Below are positions 50,141 to 58,972 of a stretch of 64,000 bases of DNA, in pieces. Position 1 is the stretch's first letter. Each line of letters starts with the position of its first letter. The notes under the pieces are model-generated. The model made no database searches and was not told the origin of the DNA. It saw only the letters and a program-made list of their open reading frames with translations. Source of the DNA: GWA1-54-12 sp964489845. Its GTDB lineage: Bacteria; Patescibacteriota; Minisyncoccia; UBA6257; GWB1-50-10. The translations under genes and the position numbers were made by a program. The stretch spans positions 4,591-68,590 of the forward strand of contig CAZAZV010000001.1 of assembly GCA_964489845.1 (NCBI GenBank). Direction: 5' to 3'.

Positions 50141-51025
50141 TCAATAGCTTCGCACCACTTCAAACGGTGTTTTCATATCGAGTCCCATGTGAGGCCTTTC
50201 CGTATTGTACCACCGGAGATACTCGGGAATTTCTTTCTGCCACGAACGGAGCGAGCGCGATACGCGCTGCAGGCACTCTTCCTGGATGGTGCGGTTGAAG
50301 CGTTCGAGGTGCCCGTTGTCGGTGGGTCTCCGCACACGGGAATGTCGGTGGGCAATATGGTTCGCAGTACACTGCTTCGTGAACCACTTCGAGAACTCGG
50401 GACCATGATCACTCTGGAGCGTCCGTACGGCAAAGGGCGCATCCTCGGTGAGTCCTCGCACAAAGTCCCAGCTCATATGGGTGTTGGTTCGCAATACGGG
50501 GAGGGCGAACGCGAATCGGGTGAGCACATCCAGCCCCGTTATACAGGTACAGGCATTCCTTCATCCGTTCGTCCCAGACCGTGTCGATTTCCACGAGAAC
50601 ACCCGGTTTCTCGGGCAGAGGCCGGGGAGGATACGTGTGCCACTGCTTCCACTTCGAATACCTCGTGAGACCCGCCCGCTTCAAGGTCCGCTTCACCGAG
50701 GAGAGGGAGACGATGAGGTCTTCCTGACGCAATCGATGATGCAAAACCTCCGCGCACTGCTGCTGCTCCTGCCGGAGCTCGAGGATGCGGTTCACAATCG
50801 CCGCATCAAGCTCATGGGGATGATGATTCGGCCGTGATGAACGCGTGGGAATCACGAGACGAGACCCGCTCCGTACTCGGGCGTACGTCTGCACCAACGC
50901 ACGATGGTTGCGTGGTCGTATCCGAAGTGGCGGGCTGCTGCCCTGGTGCTCCAGCCTTCATGCTTCACGAGGCGAACTGCGGCGGCACGAATCTCGGGAA
51001 CTTTGGGATGTATGGTGTATGGCAT
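50141..51025 (-). pseudogene. DDE transposase with two compensating frameshifts
   Basis: Starting at ATG 51025 the first frame gives MPYTIHPKVPEIRAAAVRLV with a helix-turn-helix (STRAAARHFGYDHATIVRW). The frame shifts near 50860 to a part with VLVEIDTVWDERM (first Asp), and shifts back near 50540 to QSDHGPEFSKWF (second Asp) and GHLERFNRTIQEECL (Glu). Net frame is restored. The stop codon overlaps the left terminal repeat. All three catalytic residues remain, so the decay is recent, or the two shifts are sequencing errors. Confidence 0.8.
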
Positions 51026-51065
51026 ATACATATTCTGGAGGGAAGGGGTGGTGCAAAGCTATTGA
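50141..51065. mobile_element. Insertion sequence, 925 bp, degenerate
   Basis: The 18-bp terminal inverted repeats are TCAATAGCTTCGCACCAC (50141-50158) and its complement with one mismatch (51048-51065). The element holds one transposase gene with DDE catalytic residues and an N-terminal helix-turn-helix. The single long gene and DDE spacing suggest the IS481 group within the IS3-like integrase-fold transposases. No clear target duplication is seen. Confidence 0.8.
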
Positions 51066-51079
51066 ACCATTACACAGCA

Positions 51080-51108
51080 TTGACAACGCGGTGTTGACGT
51101 GCTAAAAC
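51080..51108 (+). promoter_or_regulatory. Predicted promoter of the 51140 gene
   Basis: TTGACA (51080-51085), 17 nt, TAAAAC (51103-51108). It starts 15 bp after the insertion sequence end. Confidence 0.55.
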
Positions 51109-51139
51109 TTACCCAGCTCATCGGAGTAAGGAGGCGCAT

Positions 51140-51919
51140 ATGGACCGGAATTCCGTCGTCGTTTCGGCGGCAACGGCATACGGAGAACAGGACGGGGTTC
51201 GCTTCAAGCTCGCGTGCCAGTTCGTCGAGAACGGTGTACGCAACGGCTATCACGTGCTCATCGTGGACAGATCCCCGGAAGCCGCTGTAGCAAAAGCGCT
51301 ACAGGCGCGAGGTGCCGCTGTCGTCTGTTCAAAAGCAAGCACCTACCCGGCGCAGAAGCGTGAAGTGGCCGTCTGGGCCCGGGTGATCGCAACGACAAAA
51401 GGGGCTCGCTTCGTTTTCCTTTCCGAACCAGAAAAAGCGGACATTGTCGACGAGATTCCGACACTCATTATGCCATTGGTTCTCGGTAGAGCAGACATCG
51501 TCATCCCATCTCGTTCTCCGGAGTCGTGGGAGTCCTACCCCGATTTCCAACGGCAGAGCGAGCTGGTGATACTCGCGGTGTATCGCGCGGTGACAGGGAT
51601 CGACGCCGACCCGGTTTTCGGACCAGTTGCCTACACACCGCAGGTTTCGTCTTTCTTCGAGGCGGCTGATGCAGGCCGATACAATTCTCCGAACAATCCC
51701 TATCTTTACGCCCTCGCTCCTGTAGAGGCAAAGGCGTACGGCTACCGGGTCATGAAGGTCGAAACGGATTTCCGATACCCGGAGGTTCAGAAAAGAGAAG
51801 AGGAGGAAATTCTCTTCAGCCAGATGGTCGCAAAACGGCTCATGCAGCAAAAAATGCAGATTGAGACGTTCATCACGGCGGCGCGCAAGCTCGGTCTCAC
51901 AAAATTTCCGGAAGAATAG
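51140..51919 (+). CDS. Glycosyltransferase-like (GT-A type) hypothetical protein
   Basis: The 259-residue cytoplasmic protein begins MDRNSVVVSAATAYGEQDG after a good Shine-Dalgarno (AAGGAGG, about 51126-51132). It has HVLIVDRSPEAAVAKAL and ADIVIPSRSPESWESYPDFQRQSE, in the order expected for a nucleotide-sugar-binding fold as in family 2 type transferases, but no DxD is clear. Similar proteins are frequent in Parcubacteria. Function is uncertain. Confidence 0.6.
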   Translation: MDRNSVVVSAATAYGEQDGVRFKLACQFVENGVRNGYHVLIVDRSPEAAVAKALQARGAAVVCSKASTYPAQKREVAVWARVIATTKGARFVFLSEPEKADIVDEIPTLIMPLVLGRADIVIPSRSPESWESYPDFQRQSELVILAVYRAVTGIDADPVFGPVAYTPQVSSFFEAADAGRYNSPNNPYLYALAPVEAKAYGYRVMKVETDFRYPEVQKREEEEILFSQMVAKRLMQQKMQIETFITAARKLGLTKFPEE

Positions 51920-51996
51920 CTCGAACGCACGGGCTAAAGTACGGGGCAAGTACAATGTCTTGCCCCGTTTTGTTTTCTCCCGGTACCGGGCGACAT

Positions 51997-53481
51997 TCAG
52001 TCAACCCGGTACTTCCCTTTCATTTCCTCCTCCTCCGCCGCTTCGAATTTCTCCACCTGCTTCTTCCCCGCTTCGGCTTTCTCTTTGAGTTCGGCATCGG
52101 AAAGTTTCGAAAATCTCACCGCCTCCTGTGACAAGTATTCCTCCGTGTTCCGCGACGGGTCATCCAGCACCGCTTCCATCAGCGCGCTCAGGATGAAACC
52201 GACCCTCGGTCCCGGTGTAAGCGAGCAAAGCCTCATGATGTCGGTACCGTCAATCTTGAGCATCTTCGGGGAAAGCGGGTCGCGGCGAACTTTCTCGATC
52301 ATGTAGAGCAAGTGCCGCAGCTTATACGGAAACGCTTTCGGCACGCCGCTCCCGATGCGGTCCGCCTCGCGAACGTGCAAGAGGTCGTCGATGTACTCAA
52401 CGCCGACCCGCCGCACGAGACGGCGCACGCCCGCTTCGCTTACCTCCCCGACGTTGTAGTAAAAGAGATGGTTGCGCACAAGGTGGACAACATCATCCAC
52501 GAATTGCGCGGGAAATCGAAGCCGCTCCAAAAGTTTCTGCGTCATGCGCGCGCCGACTACTTCGTGGTTGTAAAACGTCGCCGCTTCCCCTTCGCCCGCT
52601 TTCGTGCGCGGCTTGCCGACATCGTGCAAAAACGCCGCCATGCGCACGGTAAGTGAATAGTCCTGTTCCACGGCGTACTCGAGGGACCGCAAGCCGTGCT
52701 CCCACACGGTAAACGTGTGATGTTTTGCCTGTTCGACACCGATGCCTTCGCGTACCTCCGGCATGACGTACAAGAGGAGTCGCACCTCCTCCAAAAGCCG
52801 TACGCCTTGCGCGGCGTCTTTCGAGAGAAAGACGCGCACGAGCTCGTCGCGCACGCGCTCGGCGGCGACGAGGGACAGGAGCTGCGCTTGCTGTTTCACG
52901 GCGGCATACGTCTCCGTCTCCATGTGCCAGCCGTCCGATATGCCAAGCTCCGTGACGAGCCGCACGGCCCGCAGGAGCCGTAATGCGTCTTCCTCGAACC
53001 GCTCGGATGCTTCCCCCACCGCCCGGATGACCCTATCCCGCACGTCACGTTCGCCGTGGTGCGGGTCGACAATCTCGTACTCTCCGGAACTGACGTACCG
53101 CAGCGCGATCGCGTTCATCGTGAAATCTCTCCGTTTCAAGTCATCGAGGAGGGTCTTCGCGAATGTGAGCACATCGGGATGGCGCTTGTCGGTATAGTGC
53201 CCTTCCTCGCGGAACGTCGTCACCTCGACAATTTTGAGCGCCTCGTCGGCGCTTCCCGTCTTCACGGCAACGGTACCAAAACGATTCTCGTACACGCTTT
53301 CGGGGAAAAGCTTCTGCACTTCCTCCGGCGTCGCACTCGTCGTGACATCCCAGTCTTTCGGCGTCCTCCCGAGCATCAAGTCGCGCACGCATCCTCCGAC
53401 GGGGTACGCTTCGAAGCCCGCCTCGGCGAGCGCCTCGACGATTTCCTCAACTTCCCGGGGAACTGCGTACCGCGCGCTCAT
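51997..53481 (-). CDS. cca: CCA-adding tRNA nucleotidyltransferase
   Basis: It adds CCA to tRNA 3' ends without a template, which is needed here because none of the seven tRNA genes in the window encodes CCA. The 494-residue protein has the nucleotidyltransferase head GGCVRDLMLGRTPKDWDVTT with the DxD as DWD, then RRDFTMNAIAL, ERF(E)EDALRLLRAVR and an HD domain (AAFLHDVGKP). It is the class II type. Its start overlaps trxB by 4 bp. Confidence 0.95.
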   Translation of the reverse strand: MSARYAVPREVEEIVEALAEAGFEAYPVGGCVRDLMLGRTPKDWDVTTSATPEEVQKLFPESVYENRFGTVAVKTGSADEALKIVEVTTFREEGHYTDKRHPDVLTFAKTLLDDLKRRDFTMNAIALRYVSSGEYEIVDPHHGERDVRDRVIRAVGEASERFEEDALRLLRAVRLVTELGISDGWHMETETYAAVKQQAQLLSLVAAERVRDELVRVFLSKDAAQGVRLLEEVRLLLYVMPEVREGIGVEQAKHHTFTVWEHGLRSLEYAVEQDYSLTVRMAAFLHDVGKPRTKAGEGEAATFYNHEVVGARMTQKLLERLRFPAQFVDDVVHLVRNHLFYYNVGEVSEAGVRRLVRRVGVEYIDDLLHVREADRIGSGVPKAFPYKLRHLLYMIEKVRRDPLSPKMLKIDGTDIMRLCSLTPGPRVGFILSALMEAVLDDPSRNTEEYLSQEAVRFSKLSDAELKEKAEAGKKQVEKFEAAEEEEMKGKYRVD

Positions 53482-54410
53482 ACGACACTCGTCTTCTGCG
53501 CCTTCCTGACATAGTCGTACGCGGAAAGCGCGGCCTTCACGCCGTCACCGGCGGATATGTTGTTCTGCTTATACGGGTCGTCGGTCACGTCTCCTGCGGC
53601 GAAGATGCCGGGAACCGATGTCGCGCCCCGCTTCGAATCGACGATGATTTCCCGCTTCTCGTTCAACTCCGTGAGTCCTTCGACGGGTTCCGAGTTCGGG
53701 ACGGAACCGATTTCCACGAACACGCCCTGCACGGGGATTGTTTTAGGTTCTCCGCCCTGTTCATATGTAAGTCCCGAGACGAATGCGTCGCCATCAATCG
53801 ATTTCGTCTGCGCATTCAAAAGCACCGTCACTCGTTCGTGTTTCTGGATTTCTTCCTGCGTCAGAGGGTCGCCGCGGAGTACCGCGCTCCGGTTCACGAC
53901 ATACACATGCTCCGCGTACGGCAAGAGGTCAACCGCCGCCTCGAGCCCCGCATTACCGCCACCCACGACGGCGACGTCTTTCCCCTTGAAAAGCGCGGCA
54001 TCGCACGTCGAACAGTACGAAACGCCTTTGCCCTCGAACTTGTCCTCGCCGGGAACCGCGAGCTTCCGCCGCCGCCCGCCGGTCGCGACGATGACCGCCC
54101 ACCCCTCGTATGACTCACCGTGCTCGGTGCGGACGGTAAAACCGCTCCCGCTGCGCTCCACGCGGGAAACGCGGGAACCCGTCTTGATGTCCAGAACCTC
54201 CTCGTAGCGCCGCAGGTGACTCTCGAATTTTTTCGCGAGCGCAAGCCCGTCAAGGTGGATATCGCCGATCCAGTTCTCGATGTCATCCGATACGAGCGAC
54301 TGCCCACCGAATTCCTCGGTGAGGAGCAGCGTCTTGAGACGCTTCCGCGCCGCATAGACGCCCGCCGCGACGCCCGCCGGCCCTCCGCCGACGATAATGA
54401 TGTCATACAT
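53478..54410 (-). CDS. trxB: Thioredoxin reductase-like flavoprotein
   Basis: The 310-residue protein (ATG 54410) has the FAD site IIVGGGPAGVAAGVYAARK, the redox pair in YCSTCDAALF (CxxC), the NADPH-binding VVGGGNAGLEAA and the C-terminal FAD-binding IFAAGDVTDDPYKQ. It reduces thioredoxin or, here perhaps, the glutaredoxin-like protein encoded divergently 68 bp away. Confidence 0.93.
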   Translation of the reverse strand: MYDIIIVGGGPAGVAAGVYAARKRLKTLLLTEEFGGQSLVSDDIENWIGDIHLDGLALAKKFESHLRRYEEVLDIKTGSRVSRVERSGSGFTVRTEHGESYEGWAVIVATGGRRRKLAVPGEDKFEGKGVSYCSTCDAALFKGKDVAVVGGGNAGLEAAVDLLPYAEHVYVVNRSAVLRGDPLTQEEIQKHERVTVLLNAQTKSIDGDAFVSGLTYEQGGEPKTIPVQGVFVEIGSVPNSEPVEGLTELNEKREIIVDSKRGATSVPGIFAAGDVTDDPYKQNNISAGDGVKAALSAYDYVRKAQKTSVV

Positions 54411-54442
54411 AACGCTCCGTATTATAGCGCGGGAACGTAAAG

Positions 54443-54470
54443 TTGCCAAAACGTAATTCGTTCGTATAAT
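54443..54470 (+). promoter_or_regulatory. Predicted promoter of the glutaredoxin-like gene
   Basis: TTGCCA (54443-54448), 16 nt, TATAAT (54465-54470). The start point falls at the ATG 54478, giving a leaderless message. Confidence 0.65.
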
Positions 54471-54477
54471 GTATGAT

Positions 54478-54717
54478 ATGCATCACGTCACCATATACAC
54501 CACGCCGACTTGTGTGTACTGCAAGATGGCGAAACAGCTCTTTAACGAACACAGCATTGCGTATGAAGAAAAAAACGTCGCCGTTGACGACGCCGCCGCG
54601 GAGGAGATGATACAGAAATCGCGGCAGATGGGGGTTCCGGTCATCGACATCGACGGAAACATCATTGTCGGCTTCAACAAGCCGAAGTTGATGGAACTGC
54701 TGAACATCAAAGAATAA
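54478..54717 (+). CDS. Glutaredoxin-like protein
   Basis: From ATG 54478 the product is 79 residues: HHVTIYTTPTCVYCKMAK has the CVYC redox site, MGVPVIDIDG the cis-Pro, and IIVGFNKPKL the end. The type is that of NrdH/YruB-like small thioredoxin-fold proteins which can be reduced by thioredoxin reductase; trxB is divergent next door. It could supply electrons to the class II RNR. The ATG at 54469 overlaps the -10 box and cannot be the start. Confidence 0.9.
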   Translation: MHHVTIYTTPTCVYCKMAKQLFNEHSIAYEEKNVAVDDAAAEEMIQKSRQMGVPVIDIDGNIIVGFNKPKLMELLNIKE

Positions 54718-54736
54718 GTTTCTCGAATCGAGAGAT

Positions 54737-54773
54737 AAAGAAACAGCCAGCTGTCGGGACTGGTTGCTTCTTT
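54737..54773 (+). terminator. Terminator of the glutaredoxin-like gene
   Basis: An imperfect 14-bp stem (54737-54750 with 54760-54773) with T-rich 3' side. The 175 bp that follow up to tRNA-Lys hold nothing else that I can name. Confidence 0.65.
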
Positions 54774-54948
54774 GTCTGCACATTGAACCTTGAAGAATGT
54801 ACCGCGGTGGCACACAATAAAAAATATGCGCCACCGCGTGTACGGATGGATACAAAGCGCTTTACAGTCAATACAACGGCACGTAGAATTAACGCAGGGA
54901 AGGTGGGTATCGCTCACAAGCACGAAACGCCCGCCGGTCAATTTATAG

Positions 54949-55021
54949 CCCCCCATAGCTCAATTGGCAGAGCATCCGCCTCTTAAGCGGTTGGTTTCTG
55001 GTTCGAGTCCAGATGGGGGGA
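54949..55021 (+). tRNA. tRNA-Lys (anticodon CTT)
   Basis: Acceptor CCCCCCA/TGGGGGG, D stem GCTC/GAGC, anticodon loop CTCTTAA, T stem CTGG(T)/CCAG, A73, no encoded CCA. The recG gene starts 10 bp downstream. Confidence 0.9.
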
Positions 55022-55030
55022 CACCCTTGT

Positions 55031-57115
55031 ATGAACCTCTCAACTCCCCTCACGGCAATCCCCCGCGCGAAGCGATTCCTCCCGAAATTGAAAAAACTCG
55101 ACATCGGGACGGTTCGCGATTTGCTGTACCATTTCCCGTCCCGCTACGACGATTTCTCGCACATCACGCCCATCGCACACAGTGCGGCGGGCGTTGCTTG
55201 CACGGTGCGCGGAACCATCGCGAATATCGCGGTGCGCCGGCTCTGGCGGCGAAATATGAGCATCGTCAACGCTGTTGTTTCCGACGAGACCGGCTCCGTG
55301 CGAATTGTGTGGTTCAATCAGCCGTACCTTGCAAATACGCTGAAACCCGGAACGCACGTGAATATCGCCGGCGTCCCGTCCGCACGGACCGGCGAACTGC
55401 TCTTCTCGAACCCGGCACATGAAACGATAACGCACGGTACGCCGAGCCACACGGCGCGCATCATACCGGTCTATCCGCAAACAAGAGGGCTCACGTCCCG
55501 GGGGCTTAGATACCTCATAAAACCGCTCCTCGAGGAGTCATACGAAGATCCGCTGCCGGAAACGGTACGGGAAGCGGCGCACCTCTCCGACGTGAACCGA
55601 GCGCTGCACGACGCCCATTTCCCGGAAAACGACAAAGATGCGCGGAGTGCGATGTACCGATTCGTGTTCGAGGAACTGTTCACGTTCCAGCTCTACCAAA
55701 CGCTCCGCCGGCGAAGATTCGCGGCACATCCCGCCTTTCCCATACCATCCGACCCGGTGTACACGGAGCAGCTCATCGCCGCTTTGCCGTTCAAGCTCAC
55801 CGAATCGCAGGAAGGGGTTCTCGGAGAAATACGGGAAGATATCGCGAAACCATATCCGATGCGCCGCCTCCTCCAGGGAGACGTCGGCTCCGGAAAAACG
55901 GTCATCGCGTCCCTCGCCGCACTCTCCGCGGCGCGTGCCGGATACCAGTCGGCACTCTTGGCGCCGACCGAGATACTCGTGAACCAGCACTTCGAAACGT
56001 TTATGAAGCTTTTCCCTGATTACGGTGAGGGTGTAGCACTTCTCACGGGCTCCCGCGCGGTGCTCTGCTACGGAGACGGGCTCGTAAAGGCGACGAAGCG
56101 GGGCGAGGTGACGAAAAAAATTGCTGAGGGGAACGTCCGCATCGTGATCGGTACGCATGCACTCATTCAGAAGCACGTGACGTTCCGCGCGCTCGCGCTC
56201 GCCGTCATCGACGAGCAGCACCGGTTCGGCGTGGAGCAACGGGCGTCACTCTTGAGATCCGCAGCCGAGCAGGGCGCAATGCCCCATCTTCTCAGTATGA
56301 CAGCGACACCCATCCCCCGCTCACTCGCACTCACTATGTGGAGCGATATGGACGTTTCATACCTCGCCGAACTGCCACAGGGAAGGAAACGCATCCTCAC
56401 GTACGTCGTCCCACCAGAGAAACGCACCGGCGCATACGAGTTCCTGCGCAAACAGATTCGGGAAGGGAGGCAAGTGTTCGTCATTTGTCCGCGGATAGAA
56501 AAACTTGACGGCGAGGAAACGGAACTGAAAACCGTGACCGAGGAATACGAAAAACTCTCGAAGCACGTGTTTCCCGACCTCCGCGTCGGACTCCTCCACG
56601 GAAGACAAAAGAGCGAAGAAAAAGGAAGTACGATGCAGGCATTCTCGAAAGGAGACCTCGACCTGCTGGTCGCCACATCGGTCATAGAAGTCGGCGTGGA
56701 TATACCGAACGCGTCGACGATGCTCATCGAAGGAGCGGAGCGCTTCGGCCTCGCGCAACTGTACCAGCTGCGCGGCCGCGTAGGACGAGGAACGCATCAA
56801 TCGTACTGCCTGCTCTTCACGGACTCCTCGGCGCCCGAGGTGAAAGAACGCCTCGAACGCGTCGCGAAAGCGAAAAACGGTTTGGAGTTGGCGGAATACG
56901 ACTTGCGCCTCCGCGGTCCCGGCGAACTTTTTGGAACGACGCAAACCGGCATGCCCGACCTCGCGATGAAAGCGATTCAAAACCCCGCCATCGCGAAACA
57001 GGCGCGCTCGTTCGCCGCCGCGGTGCTTGACGCCGACCCGACGCTCGAGTCGCACGCCGCGCTCAAACGAAACATCAAATTGCTTATCGAATCCCTACGC
57101 GGAACTTCCGCGTGA
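55031..57115 (+). CDS. recG: ATP-dependent DNA helicase RecG
   Basis: RecG remodels stalled forks and branched DNA. The 694-residue protein has the wedge/OB domain (CTVRGTIANIAVRRLW), Walker A GDVGSGKTVIA, the DEQH box as DEQHRFG, and the helicase C part with GRVGRGTHQSYCLL and LRLRGPGELFGTTQTG. The ATG at 55031 is chosen because the one at 55013 lies inside tRNA-Lys. The end overlaps convergent pheT by 32 bp. Confidence 0.96.
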   Translation: MNLSTPLTAIPRAKRFLPKLKKLDIGTVRDLLYHFPSRYDDFSHITPIAHSAAGVACTVRGTIANIAVRRLWRRNMSIVNAVVSDETGSVRIVWFNQPYLANTLKPGTHVNIAGVPSARTGELLFSNPAHETITHGTPSHTARIIPVYPQTRGLTSRGLRYLIKPLLEESYEDPLPETVREAAHLSDVNRALHDAHFPENDKDARSAMYRFVFEELFTFQLYQTLRRRRFAAHPAFPIPSDPVYTEQLIAALPFKLTESQEGVLGEIREDIAKPYPMRRLLQGDVGSGKTVIASLAALSAARAGYQSALLAPTEILVNQHFETFMKLFPDYGEGVALLTGSRAVLCYGDGLVKATKRGEVTKKIAEGNVRIVIGTHALIQKHVTFRALALAVIDEQHRFGVEQRASLLRSAAEQGAMPHLLSMTATPIPRSLALTMWSDMDVSYLAELPQGRKRILTYVVPPEKRTGAYEFLRKQIREGRQVFVICPRIEKLDGEETELKTVTEEYEKLSKHVFPDLRVGLLHGRQKSEEKGSTMQAFSKGDLDLLVATSVIEVGVDIPNASTMLIEGAERFGLAQLYQLRGRVGRGTHQSYCLLFTDSSAPEVKERLERVAKAKNGLELAEYDLRLRGPGELFGTTQTGMPDLAMKAIQNPAIAKQARSFAAAVLDADPTLESHAALKRNIKLLIESLRGTSA

Positions 57116-58970
57116 GGGTTCCGACGATGCGATGCATCGCCTCGTCAACCTCCGCAGACAAGAGCGTTCGTTCCGCGGAGCGGAACACGATGCGCAGCGT
57201 GATTCCTTGTCGCACGCCGCGCTCATCGATATATTCGTCGACCAAGTCAACGTCCTCGATGAGGTCCGTATCGGAAAGCTCGACGTTCTCCATCACGCTC
57301 CCGATTTTCACATCCGCGGGGAGCGAGAGCGACAGGTCGCGCGCCACAGCGGGGTATTTCGGTATCGGTTGATACCCCCGTTCCCAATCGACGACGGCAA
57401 GCAGTTGCTCCGCGTCGAGTTCCGCGTACGAATATCGCCGCTCCCGCACGACGCTCCCGAGCCCTTTCCCGTCAGCCGTGACCGACACGCCCTCGCGCCC
57501 GCCGGCAAGCTCGTCCATGGCGAAATCGGTCAGTCCCAGTTTTTCCAAAAGTTCTTCCACGAATCCCTTCACCGCGAAAAACGTTTCCGCGCGCTTATCG
57601 CCCGCGGCGATGGCAAGTCCGTAACGCTCCCCCGCCTTCGGGAATACCTTGCCGATCTCGAAAAGTTTCACGGAGTCGTAAAACTTCAGGTTCTCGGAAA
57701 CGCACGCGAGCAGAGATGGAGCGAGCGACGTTCGCAGGTACGCCTTGTCGTTCGCAAGCGGATTTGCGAGTTTCACGTCTCCTGCATCGCGGAACGAGTC
57801 GGTATACACCTCGTCAATGCCGAAACCGGTAAGGATGTCACGGACGAGCGTCGCGAACGCGAAATGTTCATCGACTTCATGCGCGCCGACGCGGAGCACG
57901 GGTGTTTCACTCGGCACCGCACCGTATCCGTAAAGCCGCACGATTTCTTCCGCAAGGTCCGTTTCCGTCTCAATATCGTCGCGCAGCGGCGGGACGGAAA
58001 TTTTTTCCCCGGAAACGGTAAATCCGAGTCGTTTCAAAAAGCGCACCGCTTCCGCTTTCGCGAGATGGAGTCCGGTAAGGCGCTCAAAGTGCGGGAAGGA
58101 GAAAAGCACGTGTCGTTCCCGCGGGGTGCGGGGTGCGGTATCGGTGGTCGCGCCGGGCCGCGCCGCACCGATGTCCTGCAAGAGTTCGGAGACGCGATGC
58201 ATGCCGGCCTCCGCAAGAAGCGGCGAGAGCGGGTGCGAGAAGCGGAGCGAGGCGTCGGTCACGAGCCCGAGACGCTTCGAGGTCCGATAGATGCTCCGCG
58301 AATCGAATGTTGCCGCTTCGAGCACGATGCGTTTTGTATGTTCCGACACCGCCGCGCGCTCGCCCCCCTTCACGCCGGCAATGGCAAGCGGCCCCTTCGC
58401 GTCAGCGATGAGGAGCGTATCCGGCGTCAGTTCATAGGTTTTCCCCTCGATGGTGGTAATCCGCTCGCCTCTCGCGGCGGGGCGCACCACAATGCCCCCC
58501 TCGAGCTTGTCGGCGTCAAACGCATGGAGCGGCTGGCCGACTTCGAGCATTGCAATGTTCGTGGCGTCAACCACGTTGTTCACGGGGCGCAAACCGCACT
58601 CGATGAGTACCGTCTGCACCCATTTCGGCGACTGCTTCACCCGCACATCGGCACACTCCCGCGCGACGTAGCGGGAGCACAGGAGCGGATTCTTGACGGT
58701 GACGCTTACGGTTCCTCTCTTGCCGGACGTCTTTCCGAACACGAGTTTCGGCGCAGCCGTTTTTTTGAGTCCGAGCACCGCCCGCGCTTCCTGCGCGACG
58801 CCGACATGGGAGGCGGCATCGGTATAGCGGTTCGAAGGAATGGCGACTTCAATCGCCCCTCCGGGCGCATCTTCCGTTTCGAACGAATGTGTGGTGAGCG
58901 CTTCGATAAGCTTCTGTTTGCTCGTAAGCTCGGGAAGGTATCGCTTCAAGAGTGTGTAGGAAATCTTCAT
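57084..58970 (-). CDS. pheT: Phenylalanyl-tRNA synthetase beta subunit, short form
   Basis: The 628-residue protein has the B3/B4 editing domain (GLRPVNNVVDATNIAMLEVGQPLHAFD, in part), the B5 domain and a C-terminal FDX-ACB domain (PKYPAVARDLSLSLP). The N-terminal tRNA-binding OB domain of about 110-150 residues found in the usual bacterial enzyme is missing: only about 60 residues precede the B3 part. It follows pheS by 2 bp. Confidence 0.94.
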   Translation of the reverse strand: MKISYTLLKRYLPELTSKQKLIEALTTHSFETEDAPGGAIEVAIPSNRYTDAASHVGVAQEARAVLGLKKTAAPKLVFGKTSGKRGTVSVTVKNPLLCSRYVARECADVRVKQSPKWVQTVLIECGLRPVNNVVDATNIAMLEVGQPLHAFDADKLEGGIVVRPAARGERITTIEGKTYELTPDTLLIADAKGPLAIAGVKGGERAAVSEHTKRIVLEAATFDSRSIYRTSKRLGLVTDASLRFSHPLSPLLAEAGMHRVSELLQDIGAARPGATTDTAPRTPRERHVLFSFPHFERLTGLHLAKAEAVRFLKRLGFTVSGEKISVPPLRDDIETETDLAEEIVRLYGYGAVPSETPVLRVGAHEVDEHFAFATLVRDILTGFGIDEVYTDSFRDAGDVKLANPLANDKAYLRTSLAPSLLACVSENLKFYDSVKLFEIGKVFPKAGERYGLAIAAGDKRAETFFAVKGFVEELLEKLGLTDFAMDELAGGREGVSVTADGKGLGSVVRERRYSYAELDAEQLLAVVDWERGYQPIPKYPAVARDLSLSLPADVKIGSVMENVELSDTDLIEDVDLVDEYIDERGVRQGITLRIVFRSAERTLLSAEVDEAMHRIVGTLTRKFRVGIR

Positions 58971-58972
58971 GG

